Below are positions 55,849-64,000 of a stretch of DNA of 64,000 nt, piece by piece. Every line of letters starts with the position of its first letter. Position 1 is the first letter of the stretch. Origin of the DNA: Vibrio gazogenes. GTDB taxonomy: Bacteria; Pseudomonadota; Gammaproteobacteria; Enterobacterales; Vibrionaceae. Under the pieces are notes generated by a model. That model was not told where the DNA came from. It made no database searches and saw only the letters and a program-made list of their open reading frames with translations. Where the stretch lies: contig NZ_CP018836.1 of the NCBI RefSeq assembly GCF_002196515.1, positions 744,001 through 808,000 of the forward strand, written 5' to 3'. The position numbers and the translations under genes are program-made.

Positions 55849-58800
55849 AGTTCATAATTCTCCAACCGACTTTTCCTGCGGGAACGGGCATTGGCGGATG
55901 ACTGTCTGGCTTTATTGGCACGAGATTTAGCAACTGATAAATCAAGATTCTGAGAGTCTTTCGATACAATAAAGTCAGCAAGTTTACGGATAGACGTGTA
56001 TTTAAAGAGATCTGAAGTAGACAGTTCACATGACAGCGACTGTTTCAGTTTGCGGTAAAATGCTACAACATCCACAGAAGTCGCACCAAGCGAGAAAAAG
56101 CTACTTTCTAAATCAACAGAAGGAACCGATAAAATATCTTGCAGCCCACTTGTCAAGGTTGCTTCCAAATCTGACACAGGCACTGAAGATTGTGAGTTCT
56201 GTCTTTGTTCATAAGCTTCACAGGCCAGTTTTTCCAAAGCATTCCGGTCAACTTTACCGTTAAATGTCAACGGCATTGTCGAAACCACAACAATTGCTGA
56301 AGGCACCATATATTCCGGTAATTTTTTCTCTAATACTTCAGATATTATCTGACTTCTGAGCTCTTTTCCCCCTTCTTCCTGGACAATCGCAGCAAGTTGC
56401 CGACTACCCTTCCGAGGCTCAATCACAATGACCACAGCATCCTGAGCAAATTCACATTCTTTTAGAACACTCTCGATTTCTCCCAGCTCGATTCGGTATC
56501 CCTGAATTTTGACCTGATAATCTTCTCGTCCCTGGAAAAGAATATTTCCGTCAGGCAAATAACAACCGCGGTCACCGGTTCGGTACAGGCGTTCTTTCGT
56601 GTCTGGGTGAAGAATAAAACTTTCCTGACTCTTTTCCTGATTTTTCCAGTATCCCTGAGCAAGGCCAATACCACCGATATACAAGTCTCCGGTTACAAAA
56701 TCCGGCTTTTCAGTCAAATGATGATCCAAAACATAATAGGTCTGATTAAGCAGAGGCTGTCCATATGGAATACTTTTCCACTGAGGATCTACATTCCGTA
56801 TGGGATAGTGTATTGACCAGATTGAGGCTTCTGTCGCCCCACCCAGACTATTAACATCAATGTCTCGCCCCAGTGTCCAGATGCGTCCCGGCAAACTTAC
56901 AGGAATCCAATCCCCACTCATCAGAACAATGCGAAGTGATTCAGGAAGATGTCCATGACATTCTTCAGCATAATCAACAAGCATTTGCATCAATGCCGGA
57001 ACCGTGTTCCATACACTAACCTGCTCCTGTTCGATTAGCTCAAACCAATGTTCCGGATCACGTAGTTTATCCGCATCAGGTACGATAACTGTGCCGCCAG
57101 CAGCCAGTACACCAAAGATATCATAGACAGATAAATCAAAGCTAAGTGAGGAGATTGCAAGCGTACGATCACTGTTAGTTACACGATAGCGCTGATTAAT
57201 ATCTAATACTGTATTCGTAACCCCAAGGTGATCGATCATAACTCCTTTAGGCTGACCGGTAGACCCCGATGTAAAGATGACATATGCCAGATCATTCCAT
57301 GACTGTACAACAGGCAATTTATTACTTCCTGAAGCGTCAGATTTCATATCATCGTTAATACGAACAACTCGAACAGATTTAGGCCACCGTAATGAATATT
57401 CAAATTCTTCCTGTGTGAGCACGATACTTACATCTGCATTCTCCAGCAAATAATGTTGCCTTTCCTCTGGTAATGAAGCATCTATGGGCAAATATGCACC
57501 ACCTGACTTTAAGATTCCCAGGGTTGCAACTATCTGCTCCCAGCCTTTCTTCATAACCACTGCAACCAGCTGATTTGGCTGGATACCATGCAATCTCAAT
57601 AGATGACCGATATGGTTACTAAGATGAAATATTTCCTGATAACTGAATCGTTTCCCACCACTTATCAGAGCGATACTTTCCGGCTGACTTTCCGCCTGAT
57701 CATCAAACAACTCATGCAGCATACAAGCAGGAAATGACGTTGTGGTGTTGTTACTCTGCTGACGAACAGCCATTTGTGTTTTGGGTAAACTACAGCTTGA
57801 CTTAGGTAGCCAATGCCATGCTTCACTCATAGTGCCCAACTGACACAAAAGCTGATAATGAGCATCAAACATATCCTCAATCATACCTTCAGGGAAAAGA
57901 CCGTCAGTAACAACCCAACTAACATGAACACAATCTTCTTCCTGGGTCACTAAATAATCCAGCCAGACCTGAGGCGTTTGATTGGCAACATAGACTGGTT
58001 CCCCGAATACGGATTTCATACGCTTACTAAGCGTCTTATCCCATGAACTCAGTCCCGAGGGAAAACATGTAAAAACAACCGGCATCAGATTATCTGAGAT
58101 ATGAGACTGCTGCTGAAAAATTTCCCTTAATATCTCAACACCGGAAACATCAGCATGTGCCATAGCTTCAGCAAGTCGGTACTGAATATCTTTTACCTTT
58201 TCAACAAAGGTCATTTCAGTTGAGTAATCAACTTCCACAGGAACAAATGTCGAAAACAACCCGGCAACATCATGAATCTGATCATGTACAGATGGGCGGT
58301 TCAAAATGGGCACATTGATGGTAAAGCGAGGAGAATGACTCCATCGTTCCAATATTGTCGTATAAGCAGTCAACCAGACAGCTGCGGAGGTTAAACCATA
58401 TTCCTGTGATTGAGACTCAATGCTGTTCAACAGATCAACCGCAAGATTCCGGTGAAGAATTCGGGTCTTATGTTGTGTCAATTGATTCGGCTGTTTTGCC
58501 AATGGTAAATCAGGGGCCGGCGCTAACGTCTTTATCTTTTCTCGCCAATAGTTCAATGAATGTTGTTGCTCCTGGACCTGACGTCGGTTTTCTTGCCATT
58601 GGACATAATCACGAAATGAAAACGCAAACGGCTCCAATAGATCGTTATCCGTTGGTTGTTGATATTGAACCAGTAAATCATGCAAGATAATCTGAAAGCT
58701 TCTCGTGTCTAAAAATTGTCCATCAATACTAATATGCAGCCTCTGTTTTTCCGGAGAAAAAACCGAGAGTCTGACATCAAACATTGGCCATTCTTTTAGA

Positions 58801-61800
58801 TCAATAACCTGATGAGACATTTCTTCCCGAATTTCAGATAAGCATTTATCAACTTGAACATCTTGTAGATGTGAATAATCCACTATCGGTATTTCCCATG
58901 TAGGTACATGTTCAAGAACACACTGCTGATCATCTTCAACAATTACTGTTCGTAGTGCTTCATGACGACGGATAACCGAATTACATGCTTGATTAAAGCG
59001 GAAAACATCTAATGAGCTGCATTCAATTTCAACATACCAATGTAACGACACTCCTCCCAGAGAAAATACATTTTGCCGTCCGACAAAATATGCTTGCTGC
59101 ATGTCTGTTAATGGAAATGATTTATAGCGATCTTGTTCATCTCCCAGAAGTAACATATGTTCATGAGAGTTCTCTTGAATTTCAAGCGTCGCAATCCATT
59201 CTGAGAATTCTCTGATTGTCGGATAATCAAATAATTGATTTAACATCAAGGGATGTCCGGTGAAAGTACACAACTGCTCGATGAGTTTCATCGCCGAAAG
59301 TGAGTTCCCGCCTAACTCAAAAAATGTACTACATACACTAACATCTTCTATTTGTAATATTTTTTGCCAAATCTCTGCAATCTTGAACTCAAGATCATTT
59401 GCCGGTTTAACATATTCCTTTTGCTCTTCCCGATAGAGTGCTAATGCACGAAAATCAATTTCCTTCGAGTCGGTCAGTGGAAATTTATCTAATTCAATAA
59501 AGCCAGCAATACCATAATCAGTCTTATATTGTTTCATCAGTCTGTCAGGCAATGGGGTGCTCTGATCATGCAAAACATAATACCCATACCAGCCCTCAGA
59601 AGAAACTGGGGGCTGATCCAGACGAGCAGCAATATTTCTATTCTCTTTATCAAGACCAATAACAATTCGACCCGGACCAGTTTGCAATGCAGCTTCCATA
59701 GCAAGTAAAGCCTGACGTGGGGGGATCAAAAAGTAACCTTTCGCAATAAAGAAATCCTTAAACTTATAGCCAGTATTCATACCAACATTGTTCCACATGC
59801 TCCAGTCAAGGCAGTAGGCTCTTACAGATGTACAACTATTTTGGTACTGAGTGAGATTGCTTAGAAAAGAGTTGGCTGCTGCATATGTTCCTACATCCAC
59901 TCCTCCAAACAGACCAAGAACTGAAGACATATATAAACAGAATGTATTTTCTCTATAGCTTAATATTTGGTGTAAAACCCAAGCCCCCTGGACTTTTGGA
60001 GCCATATCCAATAGAGCGGATTCAATATTTTCATCGGCAATTTTTCTTTCTGAATAGTGACCAGCAAGATGAATGGCGCCATTCAACGATTGCCCCCATA
60101 TAGATTCCGCTTTTTCTACTGCGGCTCTGATTGCTTCAATATTACAAACATCAGCATTTTCATACAGTACATCACCCTGTAAGCTTTGTAGGATTTTTAG
60201 TTTATCTGATTTGTCTAACGTTAAGTCACGACCAATCAAAAGCAAACGGGCCTGATAATGTTGCAGTAAATGTCTGGCAACTAAGAATCCGATTCCTCCC
60301 AAACCTCCGGTAAGCACATAAAACCCATGTTGCTGGAAAGGAGAAGAAAATAATTCGATCTCTTGTTGTGGAAAAAGGACTTTTGACAACTGCGGGACCC
60401 ATCGTTTGCCATGTCTATAAGCCACTTCAGTCGCTGATGAAACTATTCTTAACTCTTGTGCTAAAACTGTAGCATCAATCCGTTCCAATGATGACCGAGG
60501 CTCTAAGTCAATATAACGACATAATATGCAAGGATTCTCTTGAGAGAATGTTCTGAGATATCCCGGTAATACCCCTAATTGCAAATTAGTAGTATCATCT
60601 GAGAGAACAGTATACATCTGACTACCAACAATCATAAGATGAACCTGCTCATCTTCTCCTGTCACTTTTCCCAGAGTATTCGCCAGAGATAAAAAATGAA
60701 AAATAGTCTGAAGATCATCTGGAAAATTGAAATGTTCATTAACAATGTTATTCAGCTTATAACCCCACAGACAAATAACAGAAGATGGGAATTGATTCTT
60801 TTGTCTGAGTGTCTGAAATAAAGATTCTATCTGACTGGACTCTCGTGGATTTAATGTATAATGTCCCTCAGCGGTCACATCATATTGGTCTCCTGATTCA
60901 ACGATTATTACAAAAAATCCTGACTCTCTGAGCTGATAGGATAATTCATCACCTAAACCATAGGAGTCAGTAAATATAACTACTGACTGAACATAATCAT
61001 CTGACATCACCGAATAATCATTCCGGACACTCCATATCTGGCTAAAAAAATAATCAGGAATAGTATTAGAATTGTTACTATACAGATCAATTTCTTTAAG
61101 CAAGAGATCAAACTTCCCTTGGATAAGTTGATTACAAAGCATTGTCCTTTGGATTTTACCACTCGTTGTCCTCGGAAAATGCTCTTTAGACATAGGGATA
61201 ATATATTCAGGACTTAATCCAATCTGACGAGATAAACTACTACGAATTTCATCAATAATAGGGCATAGTATGGAAAGATCTTTCAGAACAGATTCATCAG
61301 ACAGGACAAAGCAAATAATCAATGAGTGTGTTTCTGTCTGAGAATTTCTTGCTCCGAAAGATGCAACATGGCCAGATAAAACACCAGAAACAGAAGAAAC
61401 AATATCTTCAATATCATAGCAATAGTAATTTGCACCATTAACGATTACCTGTTCTTTCTTGCGGCCAGTTAATACTAAGTCTTTATCTTTAATAAACCCC
61501 AGATCTCCTGAATTAAACCAACCATCTCCGACAAGTGCTTCTGTATTAGCCTCATCATTTCGAATATAACCGCTAGTTACGACTGCACCTCGAATATGTA
61601 AATTCCCAATAACCCCTTCTGAAAGAGTTTCATTATTTTCATCTGCAATACGAATCTCAACTCCGGGAACAGGCTTCCCTAAAGACACAAAGGAAAAATA
61701 TTCCTCTCCAGATTCTGAATATGGATGCAGTATATGTGGAAACTGCTTATCAGGTTGAACATGATACATTCCAGTATCAACATCAAAATCATTTTTATAG

Positions 61801-63335
61801 GTAATACAAGTTGATGATTCTGCCATACCAAAAGCAGGTTGCATCGACTGAGGTTTAACCCCAAATGGTTTTACAGCCTCAATAAAGGCTTTAATAACAG
61901 AGAGCGTAGCTTGCTCTCCTGCATTCATGAAATACTGAATAGAAGAAAGATCCCAGTGTTTCGAAGTACCTTCGGATAATTGCTCACTCACTAAGCGAAA
62001 ACCGAAATTGGGAGCCCATGTATGTGTCACCCGATATGTATCAATCAAATCAAGCCATCTTAGAGGATCAGATAATATATATCCGGTATCAACATGCAGT
62101 TGCTCACAGCCCAGATATACATCTTTTAAATGGCAAGTTAACAAAGGAACCACATGATCCATAGGTAACCAATTCAATGTAATATCTTTATCACTGACTC
62201 CGTTATAGACCTGCTCAGCCTGAGCATGACTAATGATTGATCGACTTGTCTCTGGAATACACTTAGATACACCAGTACTCCCAGAACTCAGCTGCAAAAA
62301 AACAATATCTTTTGGTGTTCTTTCCGCATAGGTATCAACACTGCCATTTTTAATCAGTTTCTCACTTGAAAAAACGCGTAATCCTTCCATTGACATAACT
62401 GATGACAGTTCTTCTATCTCTAAATAATGGTCAGAAGTGGTTATAACGGCCGGCTTATCTAGTAAGCTCCAAATATTAAATAGCTTCTTTACTACATTTT
62501 GATCTGGATGATAGACAGGAGGAACAGCAACAGTAATAGGGCGAACACCAGCTAAAATACACCCCCATAGCATGGGAAAATAGGTATTGAGTTTATTTAT
62601 CTGAAGAATGACTGTATCACCAGCTTTGATTCCAGATAATGAAAGACCTGCCAAAACTTTTTGGGCTTCAGCTAACAACATTTTATAAGTTAATCTAATT
62701 ACCTGACCAGATTCATCAATACATGTAATAGCACGATTTGGATATAGATCTACAGTAGTGAGTAAAGCGTCAGTCATTGTACAAGCTGAGTGCTTAAATT
62801 CTGGCAACTCTCCGCCACAACTAATCGCCTTAGGTCTTCCAAGAACAATTTCTTTATAATTTTCATTAGAATAAGAATATTCTGCGGAATCTATCTGGAT
62901 ATTATCATAGTCATTAGATAAATATTGGTTTTGAAAAACATCAGATAAGTGCAGGCGACGGCTTTGATTAACGCGCTCCTTTAATACGAATTCAATATCG
63001 GAATATTGATATATATCATTAGAATCTATATCTTGAATTTCATGCTTGAATGTAAATTGACAATTCAATCCATCAAAATCAACATCTCCATCAATAATAG
63101 GAATATTTGAAACAAAGTACATATCCCATACCGTATCTTTAAAGTTATCAATATAATAAAGATCTGATAATATCTTTTCTCGACAAATGGGTACAGAATA
63201 ACCGTTTTCTAGAACAATATATATTTTTACTCTATTTTCTGATGAAAATTCATTTCCACAGTAAATCGCTTCATCTAGAACAAACCGATGCTGTCTAATA
63301 GACAGAATCATTCTCTCTTGGAAAGAAGAATCCAT
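55845..63335 (-). CDS. Loading NRPS: A-KR-PCP (alpha-keto acid) then Cy-A(Cys)-PCP
   Basis: This first assembly-line subunit has 2496 residues. In order: a small N-terminal domain (10-130), an adenylating domain (185-745, SSGSTG, GMAESS, SGDLG, SGKIQR), a ketoreductase (TGGLGGIG at 1009, Tyr1151), a carrier (GGNS, Ser1345), a heterocyclisation domain (1405-1845, DxxxxDxxS at 1538-1546), a second adenylation domain (1870-2375), a carrier (Ser2420) and a basic tail. An A-KR-PCP unit is typical for alpha-keto acids reduced to alpha-hydroxy acids. The second A domain has pocket residues D-L-Y-N-L-S-L-I-W-K, the cysteine code, so a thiazoline is expected; no oxidase domain is present. I start at ATG 63335 with AAGGA 8 nt upstream; an in-frame GTG lies 10 codons earlier. 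Confidence 0.93.
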   Translation of the reverse strand: MDSSFQERMILSIRQHRFVLDEAIYCGNEFSSENRVKIYIVLENGYSVPICREKILSDLYYIDNFKDTVWDMYFVSNIPIIDGDVDFDGLNCQFTFKHEIQDIDSNDIYQYSDIEFVLKERVNQSRRLHLSDVFQNQYLSNDYDNIQIDSAEYSYSNENYKEIVLGRPKAISCGGELPEFKHSACTMTDALLTTVDLYPNRAITCIDESGQVIRLTYKMLLAEAQKVLAGLSLSGIKAGDTVILQINKLNTYFPMLWGCILAGVRPITVAVPPVYHPDQNVVKKLFNIWSLLDKPAVITTSDHYLEIEELSSVMSMEGLRVFSSEKLIKNGSVDTYAERTPKDIVFLQLSSGSTGVSKCIPETSRSIISHAQAEQVYNGVSDKDITLNWLPMDHVVPLLTCHLKDVYLGCEQLHVDTGYILSDPLRWLDLIDTYRVTHTWAPNFGFRLVSEQLSEGTSKHWDLSSIQYFMNAGEQATLSVIKAFIEAVKPFGVKPQSMQPAFGMAESSTCITYKNDFDVDTGMYHVQPDKQFPHILHPYSESGEEYFSFVSLGKPVPGVEIRIADENNETLSEGVIGNLHIRGAVVTSGYIRNDEANTEALVGDGWFNSGDLGFIKDKDLVLTGRKKEQVIVNGANYYCYDIEDIVSSVSGVLSGHVASFGARNSQTETHSLIICFVLSDESVLKDLSILCPIIDEIRSSLSRQIGLSPEYIIPMSKEHFPRTTSGKIQRTMLCNQLIQGKFDLLLKEIDLYSNNSNTIPDYFFSQIWSVRNDYSVMSDDYVQSVVIFTDSYGLGDELSYQLRESGFFVIIVESGDQYDVTAEGHYTLNPRESSQIESLFQTLRQKNQFPSSVICLWGYKLNNIVNEHFNFPDDLQTIFHFLSLANTLGKVTGEDEQVHLMIVGSQMYTVLSDDTTNLQLGVLPGYLRTFSQENPCILCRYIDLEPRSSLERIDATVLAQELRIVSSATEVAYRHGKRWVPQLSKVLFPQQEIELFSSPFQQHGFYVLTGGLGGIGFLVARHLLQHYQARLLLIGRDLTLDKSDKLKILQSLQGDVLYENADVCNIEAIRAAVEKAESIWGQSLNGAIHLAGHYSERKIADENIESALLDMAPKVQGAWVLHQILSYRENTFCLYMSSVLGLFGGVDVGTYAAANSFLSNLTQYQNSCTSVRAYCLDWSMWNNVGMNTGYKFKDFFIAKGYFLIPPRQALLAMEAALQTGPGRIVIGLDKENRNIAARLDQPPVSSEGWYGYYVLHDQSTPLPDRLMKQYKTDYGIAGFIELDKFPLTDSKEIDFRALALYREEQKEYVKPANDLEFKIAEIWQKILQIEDVSVCSTFFELGGNSLSAMKLIEQLCTFTGHPLMLNQLFDYPTIREFSEWIATLEIQENSHEHMLLLGDEQDRYKSFPLTDMQQAYFVGRQNVFSLGGVSLHWYVEIECSSLDVFRFNQACNSVIRRHEALRTVIVEDDQQCVLEHVPTWEIPIVDYSHLQDVQVDKCLSEIREEMSHQVIDLKEWPMFDVRLSVFSPEKQRLHISIDGQFLDTRSFQIILHDLLVQYQQPTDNDLLEPFAFSFRDYVQWQENRRQVQEQQHSLNYWREKIKTLAPAPDLPLAKQPNQLTQHKTRILHRNLAVDLLNSIESQSQEYGLTSAAVWLTAYTTILERWSHSPRFTINVPILNRPSVHDQIHDVAGLFSTFVPVEVDYSTEMTFVEKVKDIQYRLAEAMAHADVSGVEILREIFQQQSHISDNLMPVVFTCFPSGLSSWDKTLSKRMKSVFGEPVYVANQTPQVWLDYLVTQEEDCVHVSWVVTDGLFPEGMIEDMFDAHYQLLCQLGTMSEAWHWLPKSSCSLPKTQMAVRQQSNNTTTSFPACMLHELFDDQAESQPESIALISGGKRFSYQEIFHLSNHIGHLLRLHGIQPNQLVAVVMKKGWEQIVATLGILKSGGAYLPIDASLPEERQHYLLENADVSIVLTQEEFEYSLRWPKSVRVVRINDDMKSDASGSNKLPVVQSWNDLAYVIFTSGSTGQPKGVMIDHLGVTNTVLDINQRYRVTNSDRTLAISSLSFDLSVYDIFGVLAAGGTVIVPDADKLRDPEHWFELIEQEQVSVWNTVPALMQMLVDYAEECHGHLPESLRIVLMSGDWIPVSLPGRIWTLGRDIDVNSLGGATEASIWSIHYPIRNVDPQWKSIPYGQPLLNQTYYVLDHHLTEKPDFVTGDLYIGGIGLAQGYWKNQEKSQESFILHPDTKERLYRTGDRGCYLPDGNILFQGREDYQVKIQGYRIELGEIESVLKECEFAQDAVVIVIEPRKGSRQLAAIVQEEGGKELRSQIISEVLEKKLPEYMVPSAIVVVSTMPLTFNGKVDRNALEKLACEAYEQRQNSQSSVPVSDLEATLTSGLQDILSVPSVDLESSFFSLGATSVDVVAFYRKLKQSLSCELSTSDLFKYTSIRKLADFIVSKDSQNLDLSVAKSRANKARQSSANARSRRKSRLENYEL

Positions 63336-63400
63336 TATACCTATCCTTTGACGGTGATAAGACACCGATGTCTGACTTTACAATAATCTATTAAGGCTCA

Positions 63401-63442
63401 TTATCTTTAGTTAACATTGATAGTGAGTAACTCTAAAGATAA
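63401..63442 (-). promoter_or_regulatory. Inverted repeat in the leader of the biosynthetic operon
   Basis: TTATCTTTAG (63401-63410) and CTAAAGATAA (63433-63442) are perfect 10-bp inverted arms with a 22-bp spacer. They end about 66 bp upstream of the first NRPS start codon. This could be an operator for a dimeric regulator spanning the promoter, or a stem-loop in the 5' leader. Confidence 0.45.
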
Positions 63443-63938
63443 ACGTCTAATTCTTATGTTACATCCATGTTATTACACCCAGACAATAGCAGTCAATAAA
63501 TTTAACATCAAACAAAATAATAACATATTAGTTAATTAGTATTGATAAATATCATAATATCTACACCTCTAAAATAAGATAGAATTAATTAGATAATCCT
63601 GTAATAACTAATGTATAAAACCACCATAAAAATCACGCTTTACAGAATCGAAGAACATCGCTGTATTGAAATAAGTTGATATATGGAATATATGGATGCT
63701 GGCCTAAAAATCATGCTATTAAAATTCTGGTCATAAAAGGGGTGGTAAGAACAGAAACACAATATTGACGAAACGAATACTGTTGTCATTGATACACTCA
63801 ATATAAAGTTAAAGACATAATATGTAGGATTATAAAAAGCATAATCTAACACTATTATAGTATTTTCAGTAAGATCACATTGAAAGAATATAAATAAACT
63901 CACATAAGTCTTAACAATGAAGAGGTAATATTATCGTC

Positions 63939-63972
63939 GTGATAATTATCAAGAGATGGTTGTAATTATCAC
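63939..63972. promoter_or_regulatory. Inverted repeat near right window edge
   Basis: GTGATAATTA (63939-63948) and TAATTATCAC (63963-63972) form perfect 10-bp arms around 14 bp, followed by TTTATTG on the plus strand. It could be a weak terminator for a plus-strand transcript or a regulator site about 600 bp upstream of the operon. Confidence 0.35.
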
Positions 63973-64000
63973 TTTATTGTTAGTTTACAAAGTTAGTTCA

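Larger units (their letters stand above)
63336..64000. other. AT-rich region upstream of the biosynthetic operon
   Basis: This stretch of about 660 bp should carry the promoter of the giant leftward operon. It is very AT-rich. It contains the inverted repeat 63401/63442 close to the start and another at 63939/63972. I see no regulator gene, tRNA or convincing small gene; a low-complexity open frame at 63640-63903 is not supported. Confidence 0.5.

Noticed and set aside
10418..63335. Locus as a borrelidin or obafluorin cluster
   Set aside because: Borrelidin synthases have no NRPS modules and use a cyclopentane dicarboxylate starter. Obafluorin needs a small NRPS with a beta-lactone-forming thioesterase and a threonine transaldolase. 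Neither is present; only the synthetase gene is shared.
15021..63335. Many open frames inside the giant genes on the opposite strand and other frames
   Set aside because: They are overprints of the repeated KS, AT and carrier domains, recur at equivalent places in each module and lack start signals.
63640..63903. Possible 87-residue membrane protein on the minus strand
   Set aside because: The frame lies in very AT-rich DNA, is low in complexity, has no convincing ribosome binding site and resembles no family I know.
1..64000. CRISPR arrays, tRNA or rRNA genes, phage or plasmid functions
   Set aside because: No regularly spaced short repeats, tRNA-like folds or rRNA motifs were seen; the only mobile-element trace is the IS3 remnant.

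Overview
The window looks like a chromosomal segment of a Gammaproteobacterium, most probably a Vibrionaceae member. This is inferred from the agmatine-catabolism genes, the codon and base composition, and the DUF2938/MerR pair; no rRNA or other marker proves it. Two blocks are visible. The left block (1 to about 9.7 kb, plus strand with divergent regulators) is metabolic. The right block (about 10.4 to 63.3 kb) is one very large leftward biosynthetic locus.

Left block: the end of an agmatine/putrescine antiporter, agmatine deiminase and putrescine carbamoyltransferase form an energy-yielding agmatine pathway (the carbamate kinase is not in the window). A DHA2-type MFS exporter with a divergent LysR regulator follows, then a TetR regulator divergent from a full-length paralogue of the antiporter. 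Next come a DUF2938 membrane protein and a divergent MerR regulator that share an almost perfect palindrome. A decayed IS3-family transposase marks the border with the second block.

Right block: read in the direction of transcription (63.3 down to 10.4 kb), seven giant genes overlap or nearly touch. They are an NRPS (A-KR-PCP-Cy-A(Cys)-PCP); six single-module type I PKS genes (KS-AT-DH-cMT-KR-ACP, KS-AT*-DH-KR-ACP, KS-AT-DH-ER-KR-ACP, KS-AT-DH-cMT-ER-KR-ACP, KS-AT-DH-KR-ACP, KS-AT-DH*-ACP); and a final NRPS (docking-C-A-PCP-C). A cytochrome P450, a second threonyl-tRNA synthetase and a type II thioesterase follow. If collinear, the line would start from an alpha-keto acid reduced to an alpha-hydroxy acid, add a cysteine-derived thiazoline and a six-unit polyketide with two C-methyl branches. 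It would then pass a beta-keto chain to a small amino acid (Ala/Gly-like code) and release through a terminal condensation domain rather than a thioesterase.

The most telling gene is the threonyl-tRNA synthetase inside this locus. It keeps all catalytic, zinc and editing residues but differs at several positions lining the pocket known from borrelidin resistance work. The simplest reading is that it is a self-immunity copy and that the product is a threonyl-tRNA synthetase inhibitor. The architecture matches neither borrelidin nor obafluorin as I know them, so this may be an undescribed antibiotic pathway. One module has a visibly dead, shortened acyltransferase and must be supplied with its extender unit by another enzyme.
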